Shown: positions 6,895 through 14,234, numbered from the stretch's first letter. The stretch is 18,611 nucleotides of DNA from Chitinophagales bacterium (GCA_020631175.1 JAHDHT010000055.1:1168-19778), one strand, 5' to 3'. Program-made: numbers and translations. The notes: generated by a model from the letters alone, not told the origin.

Positions 6895-9348
6895 CTGTAT
6901 ACAACTCGTCAAATAAGTGAAATAGTTGAAGGTGACTTGCATGGGCAGGTCGGTTTAAGAATTCGTCATTTATTAACCGACAGCCGCAAAATAAAACATA
7001 CCGAAGGTGCATTGTTTTTTGCCTTAAAAGGAATGCGTTTTGATGGACATTCATTTATACAAGACTTAATTGAAAAAGGTGTTCGCTGTTTTATCGTTAA
7101 TCGAAATTTTGAACTGCCTGAATTAAAATCATTAAGTTTTATTCGGGTGGATGATCCTTTAGCTGCTTTGCAAAAATTAGCAAAACATCACAGAGAACAA
7201 TTCGACACAACTGTAATAGGAATTACCGGAAGTAACGGTAAGACTATCGTAAAAGAATGGCTATACCATATTCTAAAAGATAATTTTAACATTGTGCGAA
7301 GTCCAAGATCGTATAATTCTCAAATTGGCGTACCTCTTTCGGTGTGGCAAATGAAGAAAGAACATAATTTAGCGATTTTTGAGGCTGGAATTTCTGAAGA
7401 AGGAGAAATGAACAGACTTCAGGAAATCATTCAACCTTGTATTGGAATTTTCACCAACTTAGGCAGCGCTCATGATATCGGCTTTATTAATGAACAACAT
7501 AAATTAACTGAAAAATCGATCTTATTTAAAGATGCTGATTTCCTGGTTTACGCATCAGAATATAGAGAAGCAGATTCTTACTTTACTTCTAATTTAGATT
7601 TGATAAAAATTCGATGGGGTGAAGGAGAACAATTCAAATTAAATATTGAATCGATTATTTCTTCAGAAGATAATACCATTATTATTGCCAGCTGGGATGG
7701 AGAAGAGTATAATATTGAGATTCCATTTAACGACAAAGCTTCAATTGAAAATGCCATTCATTGCTGGGTGATTAGCTTTATGATGAAAGTTGATCAGTTA
7801 AAGGTTAAAGAAGCAATGAAACATTTGCCGTCTTTATCTAATCGTTTAGAAATGAAAGCCGGCATTAATGGATGTACATTAATTGACGACAGTTATAGTA
7901 ATGACTTTCAGTCTTTAGAAATTGCTTTAGATTTTTTAAACCGGCAAAACAAAAAAGATACGCGAACGGTTATCTTATCGGGTTTTGAAGGTGAATCTGA
8001 ACGCAGTAACATCAAAGAACAACTGGCAGAACTATTTGAATCTTATAACATAAGTCGTTTAATTACGGTTGGTGCAATGTTCGAAGAATTAGAGTTTCCG
8101 AAAATAGAATGCATTCATTATCCTTCCACGAATGTATTAATAGCGAATATTTCAAAATTACACTTTAGAAATGAAGCCATCTTAATTAAAGGTGCAAGAA
8201 GCTATGCATTTGAAAAAATTGGCGTGGAATTAAGTAGGCAGTCGCATCAAACAATTCTCGAAATTGATTTACAGGCGATGGCATTTAACTATCAGCAATA
8301 TAAATCAAGGTTAAAACCGGGCACCAAAATAATGGCAATGGTTAAAGCCTTTGCCTATGGAAGTGGCATAACGGAGGTGGCCGGATTAATTGAAGACTTA
8401 AAAGCTAACTACCTCACCGTTGCCTACCCTGATGAAGGGGTCGTTTTAAGAGAGGCCGGAATTAAAACTCCAATAATGGTAATGAATTCTGCTTCCGGTG
8501 ACTGTGAACGAATGGTTCAATTTTCATTAGAACCAGAAATCTACAGTATTGAATTATTAAAAACATGGGCAGAGTTTTTAGAGCACAAACCTTTACAACA
8601 CTATCCTATTCATTTGAAAATTGATACGGGAATGAATCGGCTTGGCTTTAAATTTGATGATATGGATGTTCTTTTTGAAGTTTTGAAAGATGCCGTACCG
8701 TGGGTAAAAATTGCTTCCGTATTTAGTCACCTTGCTAGCAGCGATAATTTACAACATCGTGATTTCGTTTTAAAACAAATCGAGCGGTTTAAAAAAGCTG
8801 TTGCTATAATCGATTTTCATTTCGAAGAAGGTACATTAAAACACATTTTAAATTCATCGGGGGTTGCTCAATACCCGGAAGCGCAAATGGATATGGTGCG
8901 TTTAGGCATTGGTATGTATGGGGTTGATCCAAGTAAAAAGATTCCCCTACAACAGGTTTTGACATTAAAGAGTTTTATTTCTCAAATAAAGACTATTCAG
9001 GAAGGAGAAACTGTTGGATATGGAAGAAGTTGGGTTGCCAAACAGGAAACTAAAGTCGCAATTATTGGTATAGGTTATGGGGATGGATACAGCAGATCAT
9101 TTAGCAACGGCAAGGGTAAGGTGTATATAAACGGTTCTATGGCTAAAGTGATAGGTAATGTTTGCATGGATATGACCATGGTAGATGTTACTTCTATTGA
9201 AGGTGTTGAAGAAGGGATGGAGGTAGTTATTTTTGGTGCCTCACCTGCTCCTGATGTTAATGATCTTGCAAAGGCGATTGACACGATAGCGTATGAAGTG
9301 ATGACAGGAATTTCGGGGAGGATAAAGCGGGTTTTTATTAGTGAGTAG
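6895..9348 (+). CDS. murF-alr: Bifunctional UDP-MurNAc-tripeptide:D-Ala-D-Ala ligase / alanine racemase
   Basis: Cytoplasmic peptidoglycan precursor enzyme of about 817 aa. The N-terminal half is MurF, joining D-Ala-D-Ala to UDP-MurNAc-tripeptide; the C-terminal half is a PLP-dependent alanine racemase supplying D-Ala. MurF motifs are the P-loop GSNGKT (residues 112-117), SYNSQIGVP and EAGISEEGEM. The racemase begins about residue 455 (ILEIDLQAM), with PLP lysine K484 in AMVKAFAYGSG, catalytic tyrosine about Y728 in GIGYGDGYS, and GNVCMDMTMVDVT near the end. The fusion is typical of Bacteroidota. The start is odd. The frame upstream of the TTG at 6937 reads YTTRQISEIVEGDLHG, a normal MurF N-terminus, so translation should begin before it. 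The only plausible codon is CTG at 6895, two bases after the upstream stop; the in-frame stop at 6880-6882 bounds the extension. Confidence 0.93.
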   Translation: MYTTRQISEIVEGDLHGQVGLRIRHLLTDSRKIKHTEGALFFALKGMRFDGHSFIQDLIEKGVRCFIVNRNFELPELKSLSFIRVDDPLAALQKLAKHHREQFDTTVIGITGSNGKTIVKEWLYHILKDNFNIVRSPRSYNSQIGVPLSVWQMKKEHNLAIFEAGISEEGEMNRLQEIIQPCIGIFTNLGSAHDIGFINEQHKLTEKSILFKDADFLVYASEYREADSYFTSNLDLIKIRWGEGEQFKLNIESIISSEDNTIIIASWDGEEYNIEIPFNDKASIENAIHCWVISFMMKVDQLKVKEAMKHLPSLSNRLEMKAGINGCTLIDDSYSNDFQSLEIALDFLNRQNKKDTRTVILSGFEGESERSNIKEQLAELFESYNISRLITVGAMFEELEFPKIECIHYPSTNVLIANISKLHFRNEAILIKGARSYAFEKIGVELSRQSHQTILEIDLQAMAFNYQQYKSRLKPGTKIMAMVKAFAYGSGITEVAGLIEDLKANYLTVAYPDEGVVLREAGIKTPIMVMNSASGDCERMVQFSLEPEIYSIELLKTWAEFLEHKPLQHYPIHLKIDTGMNRLGFKFDDMDVLFEVLKDAVPWVKIASVFSHLASSDNLQHRDFVLKQIERFKKAVAIIDFHFEEGTLKHILNSSGVAQYPEAQMDMVRLGIGMYGVDPSKKIPLQQVLTLKSFISQIKTIQEGETVGYGRSWVAKQETKVAIIGIGYGDGYSRSFSNGKGKVYINGSMAKVIGNVCMDMTMVDVTSIEGVEEGMEVVIFGASPAPDVNDLAKAIDTIAYEVMTGISGRIKRVFISE

Positions 9349-9356
9349 TTGGTAGT

Positions 9357-9593
9357 TAGTAGCACGGTACTTTGTAGCACAGTACTTTGATGCACAGTAC
9401 TTTGAAGGCTGTTTTATCAACCACCTGATTTGTTGCCATTCGTGCTGCGCACTCTTGGATAAAACCGTCTTCCTTTTCAAGGAGGACAAAGATGTTTTTA
9501 AAGATTAATCAGTACTAAGTATAAAATACACTTAGATAAAAAGAAGAATTACATTTTTACTGTGCTACTATGCGACAAAGTACAGAGCTACTA
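9357..9593. repeat. Putative 237-bp small repeat element with imperfect terminal inverted repeats
   Basis: The stretch between the convergent murF-alr and metallo-beta-lactamase-fold genes is bounded by an 18-bp inverted repeat. The left end is TAGTAGCACGGTACTTTG (9357-9374) and the right end reads TAGTAGCTCTGTACTTTG on the other strand (9576-9593), 16 of 18 identical. Inside the left end are three 15-bp direct repeats. The middle has hairpin-forming stretches: GTTTTATC (9411-9418) against GATAAAAC (9458-9465), TCCTT/AAGGA around 9471-9483, and CTAAGT/ACTTAG at 9515-9535. It encodes no transposase. It resembles a MITE-like or interspersed intergenic repeat, but from one copy this cannot be proved. 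Confidence 0.5.
9360..9404 (+). repeat. Three tandem 15-bp repeats
   Basis: TAGCACGGTACTTTG (9360-9374), TAGCACAGTACTTTG (9375-9389) and ATGCACAGTACTTTG (9390-9404) lie head to tail, 11 bases after the murF-alr stop codon. The units differ at one to three positions. A related inverted copy lies at 9576-9590, and a further partial match (TAGCACAGT on the minus strand) lies around 9560-9568. Confidence 0.88.
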
Positions 9594-9603
9594 AAGGAAT
9601 TAC

Positions 9604-10497
9604 TTAAAAAACCTCTTCCCAAACAGCATCAACCGTTCTTTTAAAACCTGAGCCTTTAAATTCATCTGCCCCGGGAACAGAACGTACCAGATATAGGTTT
9701 TCTTTTTTAGCTCCTTTGAATTTTTGATCCTGAATATAATCTACAGCAGCTTCAAGGTAATTTTGCATTGATAATAAATCAGCTTTTGTTCCTGTTACCG
9801 GAAAGCCATTATCTGAATGCCCAAAAATAAATTGTGTGTCACGATCAAAATACGACCTTGCTATATTCAAAACATTAATCCACCCAGAAACCGAAGCACC
9901 ATTTTTTTTATCAATAAACGGATGTTTTCGATTAAATACCAAATCACCCATATGCGCTACGTTCGCATTTTGAAAATGAATAACTGCATCACCATTTGTA
10001 TGCGCATCACCCCAATACATACAATGTATTGTTTCCATCCCGGCATTCACTGATAATTCATGACGGAAAACTTCAGAAGGATACAATTGTTTATCTTCGA
10101 TCTTTTTTGCTCTGGCGGTTTTTACCTGATTTACTTTCGAATTGGAATGAGCTAAAATTCTTCGGACTTTTCCTTTAAAAGCAATATTACCGGAAGTGTG
10201 ATCTAAATGATGATGTGTATTAATTAATAAATCAATCATACGATCGTCAGGAATGTCAATTAATTGAATTAACTCTTTAGCTTTATCTTCAAATTGACTA
10301 TCGATAATTGCAATGCCATCATCTTTTGAAATAAACCAACCAATAGTTCCTCCCCTTCCTTCAAAGTAACCTACATTATCTCTGATCTTTTTTAAGGGAC
10401 CACCACTTATTGTACTACAAGAAGCCGCCGTTAAAACTGCCAATTGACTTAAGCAAATCAAAGCAGCATTGTTTTTTACAAAGTGACGGCGGTTCAT
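9604..10497 (-). CDS. Exported metallo-beta-lactamase-fold hydrolase, probable lipoprotein
   Basis: 297 aa. The N-terminus reads MNRRHFVKNNAALICLSQLA, with a twin-arginine-like RRHFVK motif followed by a hydrophobic stretch and a possible lipobox ending at C27 (TAASC). A Tat-exported lipoprotein is therefore likely, though the lipobox is not ideal. The metallo-beta-lactamase fold is clear: HHHLDH at residues 95-100 (ligands H95, H97, D99, H100), H166 in WGDAHTNGD, D185 in MGDLVF and H227 in FGHSDNG. The set fits a two-zinc hydrolase. The arrangement HxHxDH with AHTxGD resembles the broad family that includes class B beta-lactamases and quinoprotein-associated hydrolases; the substrate cannot be inferred. 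The ATG at 10497 begins the signal sequence. It follows the thioredoxin-fold gene by 11 bp and is probably co-transcribed. Confidence 0.87.
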   Translation of the reverse strand: MNRRHFVKNNAALICLSQLAVLTAASCSTISGGPLKKIRDNVGYFEGRGGTIGWFISKDDGIAIIDSQFEDKAKELIQLIDIPDDRMIDLLINTHHHLDHTSGNIAFKGKVRRILAHSNSKVNQVKTARAKKIEDKQLYPSEVFRHELSVNAGMETIHCMYWGDAHTNGDAVIHFQNANVAHMGDLVFNRKHPFIDKKNGASVSGWINVLNIARSYFDRDTQFIFGHSDNGFPVTGTKADLLSMQNYLEAAVDYIQDQKFKGAKKENLYLVRSVPGADEFKGSGFKRTVDAVWEEVF

Positions 10498-10508
10498 GTT
10501 TTTAAATT

Positions 10509-12122
10509 TTAGCTTTTAGATTTTTTTTTCTTCTTTTTCTTTTTCTTCTTTTTACCCGACTCTTCACCCTCATCTTTCAGCTTACTTTTTTCCGGTTTAA
10601 TATCCGGTCCATCTTCGGCAACTAAAGCTAATAAAGCATCATATAAACCGGGATCACTTGGTCTTGGTGCAGTATCCTGAACAATTTCACCATTTTTATT
10701 AATCAGCATAAACCTCGGAATACTTCTTATACCCATCATTTTAGTAATTTCAGAATCCCATCCACCCGGAGACCTTAAATGCACTCCTTTGATATCATGT
10801 TTTTCAATTGCCCCTTTCCATCTGCTTTCATGATTGTCAATTGAAATATATAAAAAGACGATTTGCTCTTTTTCTTCATCGGTTAATTTCTCTTTCAGTT
10901 TTTTTGCATGCGGTACCTGTGCGATACATGGTCCGCACCAGCTTGCCCAAACATCTAAGTAAACCACCTTACCAACAAAATCTTCTATAGCAACTTTTTT
11001 TCCATCCAGATCTTCCATTCTGAATTTACCATCATTGGCTTTCATTGCTTCCCGATCTTGCTCAATTTCTGCAAGAATTTCTTCTTTCGATTTTGATGGA
11101 TCCTTTTCATCTTCCTGATTCATCCATTCTCCTATTTTAGCTTCTACCACTTCCGGGTATCTTGACTCAGGATTCACTAATTTCATCATTCTGAAAATAC
11201 TTCTAGCCGTCGAACGGTTCGCATCCTGGCCGTGAGACCATAAACGTTCAGCTAGAGCATATTGCAATGGTTGTCCTTCCAATAAAATTTCTGAAACTCT
11301 TTGCTGCAATCTCAACCATGCATTTCGGTCTTCAAATTTTTCGAAGTTATTTGATTCAACCGCTTTATATCTTACAAGGTAAGTAATAAACTCTCTGTAA
11401 TTTTCATCGATCATTGCGTCTTCGTTCTGAATATTATCTGCCTTCAGAACATCCAACATAATTTCTGGAATTCTTTGTACTAATTGATTAGCAGATTTAT
11501 TTGCTTTTTCAATTGGGAAAGCCATTAAATTTCTCAGATAATAATATTCACTTGCCGTTTTTAAATATTTTTCAAAATCATAACTGATTGCATATTCGGT
11601 TTGATTTTCTTTAAAGAAAGAATCGAATTCTAATCGTTTATCAAATAAAAAGATTTCCCAGGCATCAATTGAAGAGGCCAACATTTTATCTTTCAATTCG
11701 GATGGATTTGGATTGTTATAAGTCGCCTTTGAAAATGCTCTCCAATATTTATTATTCGCTGCTCCTTTACCACTTAGTTTTAAAGTTCCGTCGATATCAG
11801 ATCCGTCAAATCCCAATTTGATTTCATTACCAGGTTCTACGTATAAGCGGCTAACCATTCCGTTGTAGCGCAGCATTATCCATTCATTTTTATCGGTACT
11901 CCATGCGTAAGAAAATGCTCCGTCTACTACAGGTACTTTGGCAATTTCATCCGCTTCACCTAACCAGGTCTGATCAAAAATTATTTCGAGATCTCCTTCC
12001 TTTACATTTTCAATAACTCCTGTAAGGCTTACCTTTTCATCTTCCTCTAAAGCAAGAACAAAAGCATAGCCTGAAAGGGTAAATAAACCGATAAGGATGG
12101 AAAGTAAAAATTTGCTATTCAT
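10509..12122 (-). CDS. TlpA-like exported thioredoxin-fold protein with poly-lysine tail
   Basis: 537 aa from the ATG at 12122. The N-terminus MNSKFLLSILIGLF is a signal peptide, giving a periplasmic or outer-surface protein. Residues about 30-120 form an all-beta region, like the N-domains found before thioredoxin folds in Bacteroidota; a helical middle of some 240 residues follows. The C-terminal AhpC/TSA-type thioredoxin domain carries WCGPC at 395-399 in YLDVWASWCGPC, so it is probably a thiol-disulfide reductase. The protein ends in an acidic segment and then eleven consecutive lysines (GKKKKKKKKKKKSKS). A longer frame runs back to a GTG at 12161, but that codon lies inside a terminator hairpin. 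ATG codons at 12131 and 12122 follow a TATCTTTG box, and 12122 gives the best signal peptide. The metallo-beta-lactamase-fold gene follows. Confidence 0.86.
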   Translation of the reverse strand: MNSKFLLSILIGLFTLSGYAFVLALEEDEKVSLTGVIENVKEGDLEIIFDQTWLGEADEIAKVPVVDGAFSYAWSTDKNEWIMLRYNGMVSRLYVEPGNEIKLGFDGSDIDGTLKLSGKGAANNKYWRAFSKATYNNPNPSELKDKMLASSIDAWEIFLFDKRLEFDSFFKENQTEYAISYDFEKYLKTASEYYYLRNLMAFPIEKANKSANQLVQRIPEIMLDVLKADNIQNEDAMIDENYREFITYLVRYKAVESNNFEKFEDRNAWLRLQQRVSEILLEGQPLQYALAERLWSHGQDANRSTARSIFRMMKLVNPESRYPEVVEAKIGEWMNQEDEKDPSKSKEEILAEIEQDREAMKANDGKFRMEDLDGKKVAIEDFVGKVVYLDVWASWCGPCIAQVPHAKKLKEKLTDEEKEQIVFLYISIDNHESRWKGAIEKHDIKGVHLRSPGGWDSEITKMMGIRSIPRFMLINKNGEIVQDTAPRPSDPGLYDALLALVAEDGPDIKPEKSKLKDEGEESGKKKKKKKKKKKSKS

Positions 12123-12140
12123 AAAATTCATGTATTCATT

Positions 12141-12148
12141 CAAAGATA
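12141..12148 (-). promoter_or_regulatory. Candidate -7 box of the TlpA-like gene
   Basis: On the minus strand the bases read TATCTTTG, an exact match to the Bacteroidota -7 consensus TAnnTTTG, directly after the T-tract of the preceding terminator and 18 bases before the ATG at 12122. No clear -33 TTTG box is seen at the normal distance, so the call is tentative. Confidence 0.35.
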
Positions 12149-12177
12149 AAAAAACCGCCACCTAAAAAGGCAGCGGT
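12148..12177 (-). terminator. Rho-independent terminator downstream of the rlmN/lipoprotein group
   Basis: Read on the minus strand, ACCGCTGCC and GGTGGCGGT form a nine-pair stem with two central G-T wobbles around a six-base loop (TTTTTA). It is followed at once by seven T residues (12154-12148). It lies about 77 bases after the stop of the DUF5011 lipoprotein gene. The adjacent candidate -7 box suggests transcription restarts for the next gene. Confidence 0.75.
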
Positions 12178-12253
12178 CTATATTAATAAACTAAAGGAAA
12201 GGCGCGTTCATTCGTGGGTTCTACTGTTTTTAACGTGTTTTAACGCTGTTTGT

Positions 12254-12895
12254 TTACTGAATCTCGACCAATTCGATGAGATGTCTTACACTGTCAATGC
12301 TGTTTTGAAGATCAAAAAGCAGTTCAAACTGGTCTAAAACACCGGCATTTGACAACAGCTCTCCGGTACCATTAATGCTACCTTGATTTATAAAAAGCTG
12401 ATTCCCCAAATCCCCAATCGGATCAATCACATATACAACGTTATCATTCATCAAATTATTGGCAATAATATCTCCATCCACGCTTGGAGCAAGAATTACA
12501 ATATAGTTGTCGATTAAGGTGCTGTCGGGAAGTGAAAGTCTGGTCGCATCATAGCTTCCTGCATAATCATCTGCACCAGCAAATACCTGAACTAATCGCT
12601 CATCACTTGCTGTATTTGCTTCACTATCAGCCACTTGATACAAAACTTCATAAGTGCCGACTAAATCTTCATTGACGTCGCTATTGTCAATAAACACCGA
12701 TTCTGATATATCTCCATCCGTATCATCAACGGCAATAGCTCCTTCTTCAAGGTAGCTTCCACCCAATTGAATACGAACAGTGTCTTCCCCCACCAGCTTC
12801 AAAACCGGGGACGTTTCGTCTAGCCTCTCACATTGTGTAAAAATCAGGAGGGCAGAAGCAAGCAGGGAAAAAACGAGATATTTCGAACTGTTCAT
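12254..12895 (-). CDS. Lipoprotein with DUF5011/Ig-like domain
   Basis: 213 aa. The N-terminus MNSSKYLVFSLLASALLIFTQC is a signal sequence with a likely lipidation cysteine C22; the lipobox FTQC is non-ideal but common enough in Bacteroidota. Residues about 30-109 match the bacterial Ig-like DUF5011 pattern: a 'shape' opening with GGSYLEEGAIAVDDTDGDIS, then a central VGTYEVLYQVADSEANTASD and a final strand VQVFA. The remainder (YAGSYDATRL onward) looks like the beta-barrel-type C-terminal domain seen in related lipoproteins, with a few Asp/Asn-rich turns. It is probably exposed at the outer membrane or periplasm. It lies 68 bp downstream of rlmN on the same strand and upstream of the terminator at 12148-12177. 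The reason for its association with rlmN is not evident. Confidence 0.83.
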   Translation of the reverse strand: MNSSKYLVFSLLASALLIFTQCERLDETSPVLKLVGEDTVRIQLGGSYLEEGAIAVDDTDGDISESVFIDNSDVNEDLVGTYEVLYQVADSEANTASDERLVQVFAGADDYAGSYDATRLSLPDSTLIDNYIVILAPSVDGDIIANNLMNDNVVYVIDPIGDLGNQLFINQGSINGTGELLSNAGVLDQFELLFDLQNSIDSVRHLIELVEIQ

Positions 12896-12963
12896 ATAAG
12901 CTTATGTATTTAAATAGGGCTTTTCAAAAAATATGCCACTTACAGCCGGGTAGATCTGTGTTC

Positions 12964-14004
12964 TTACTTGTTTGCCAACTGACCACAGGCCGCATCAATA
13001 TCTTCTCCACGGCTTTTTCTTACAGTAACTTTAACATCATTTCTGACCAATTCTCGCACAAAAGCGTTTAATCGATCTTTCTTTGCACTAGTAAACTCAA
13101 CACCTTCGACCTGATTGTATTCGATGATATTAATGAGCGCCGGATTGCGTTTTACAAAGGCTGCTAATTCACGTGCGTCTTCCGGATGGTCGTTAAATTG
13201 ATTGAGTAGAATATACTCGAAAGTAGTTTTGTTGCCTGTTTTATGACGGAAATATTGTAATGCATCTGCAAGGCTGTTAAGATCGTTTTGATCATTAATC
13301 GGCATAATGCGACTTCTTTTTTCGTCGTTTGCGGCATGTAGTGAAAGGGCAAGATTCCATCGCACTTCGTCATCAGCTGCCTTTTTGATCATCTTTGCAA
13401 TTCCCGCCGTACTAACTGTAATACGTCGTGCGGAAATATTTTTACCATCTTCAGCGGTTAAACGATCAATGCCATTTGTAATTCCGCTATAGTTTAACAA
13501 AGGTTCGCCCATACCCATAAACACAATATTACTCAAAGGCATATCAAACTTCTTAAGCGAGATTTCATTGATTAATTGTACCTGATCATAAATTTCATGA
13601 CCGTATAAATTACGTTCTCTTTTTAAAAAGCCTGTTGCGCAAAAACTGCAGCTTAGCGAGCATCCAACCTGAGAAGAAACGCAAGCCGTCATTCGTTTTT
13701 CTTCCACCACCGGAATTAACACACCTTCTATCAAATGACCGTCATGCAATTCAAAACGCAATTTCACGGTACCATCGATACTGTGTTGTTCGGTTTCTAT
13801 TTGGATGGATGGAAAACTGAATTCAGATTTAAGATCTTCTCTTAAAGACAAAGACAGGTTCGTCATTTCATCAAAACTCAATGCACCTTTTTTCCAAAGC
13901 CACTCCCATACCTGATTTGCCCTGAATTTTGGATGTCCTTTTTCGAGAAACCATTCTAAAATATCGGCTTTCTTTTGCCTTCTTATGTCATTTGTTTTTG
14001 GCAT
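12964..14004 (-). CDS. rlmN: 23S rRNA/tRNA adenine-C2 methyltransferase RlmN
   Basis: Radical-SAM enzyme that methylates C2 of adenosine in 23S rRNA (A2503) and in some tRNAs. From the ATG at 14004 it is 346 aa. The [4Fe-4S] motif is C115-x3-C119-x2-C122 (CSLSCSFC). C108, seven residues before it, matches E. coli C118, and C340 near the C-terminus (AACGQL) matches the methyl-carrying C355. GMGEPLLNY and the N-terminal FRANQVWEWLWKKGA are typical of RlmN. The frame continues upstream to 14067, but that added 21-residue stretch runs into a non-coding repeat, and MPKTNDIRRQKK is the normal RlmN-like start. A TATCTTTG box ends five bases before this ATG, so the mRNA may be nearly leaderless. The gene diverges from the MDR oxidoreductase. 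Confidence 0.94.
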   Translation of the reverse strand: MPKTNDIRRQKKADILEWFLEKGHPKFRANQVWEWLWKKGALSFDEMTNLSLSLREDLKSEFSFPSIQIETEQHSIDGTVKLRFELHDGHLIEGVLIPVVEEKRMTACVSSQVGCSLSCSFCATGFLKRERNLYGHEIYDQVQLINEISLKKFDMPLSNIVFMGMGEPLLNYSGITNGIDRLTAEDGKNISARRITVSTAGIAKMIKKAADDEVRWNLALSLHAANDEKRSRIMPINDQNDLNSLADALQYFRHKTGNKTTFEYILLNQFNDHPEDARELAAFVKRNPALINIIEYNQVEGVEFTSAKKDRLNAFVRELVRNDVKVTVRKSRGEDIDAACGQLANK

Positions 14005-14009
14005 CGATG

Positions 14010-14017
14010 CAAAGATA
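14010..14017 (-). promoter_or_regulatory. Candidate -7 box of rlmN
   Basis: TATCTTTG on the minus strand, an exact TAnnTTTG match, five bases before the ATG at 14004. If used, transcription would start at or next to the start codon. A -33 TTTG at the usual distance is not seen. Confidence 0.35.
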
Positions 14018-14046
14018 TTGCTTTTTCTTTGGTTCAGGTTTTTCAC

Positions 14047-14070
14047 CGCAAAGGCGCTAAGACGCAAGGC
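14047..14070 (+). repeat. Short 8-bp tandem repeat of the GCAAAG/GACGC type
   Basis: CGCAAAGG, CGCTAAGA and CGCAAGGC follow head to tail. Non-coding tracts built of CGCAAAG-like units are, to my knowledge, frequent in Bacteroidota intergenic regions. It sits between the divergent rlmN and MDR genes and overlaps the apparent upstream extension of rlmN. Confidence 0.6.
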
Positions 14071-14138
14071 TATTTTTTGGTCCAGTCTTAAGGTTATTGC
14101 TGTGGAAGGGCATAGATTTCTTTCAATTAAAGATCAAA

Positions 14139-14159
14139 CCGTAAACTGCAAACCGCAAA
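14139..14159 (+). repeat. Short 7-bp tandem repeat of the CCGCAAA type
   Basis: CCGTAAA, CTGCAAA and CCGCAAA are three consecutive 7-bp units, in the same rlmN/MDR intergenic region but with a different unit length from the neighbouring 8-bp repeat. Low-complexity spacer DNA of this kind often marks intergenic repeats in the phylum. Confidence 0.6.
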
Positions 14160-14234
14160 AAACACTTGTCGAAGAATCGAACCACTTCGTCGAGAAAAAT
14201 GACCTTTCAATTATTGCTATCTTACATTTATAGT

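Noticed and set aside
9360..9404. Three 15-bp repeats as a CRISPR array
   Set aside because: The units are directly adjacent with no spacers, and no cas genes are nearby.
14005..14067. N-terminal extension of RlmN to 14067
   Set aside because: It runs into the 8-bp tandem non-coding repeat, adds residues not expected in RlmN, and lies upstream of the -7-like box.
14166..14234. N-terminal extension of the MDR oxidoreductase
   Set aside because: MKAAVYEKYGGPEVV at 14235 is the normal family N-terminus; the extension is low-quality intergenic sequence.
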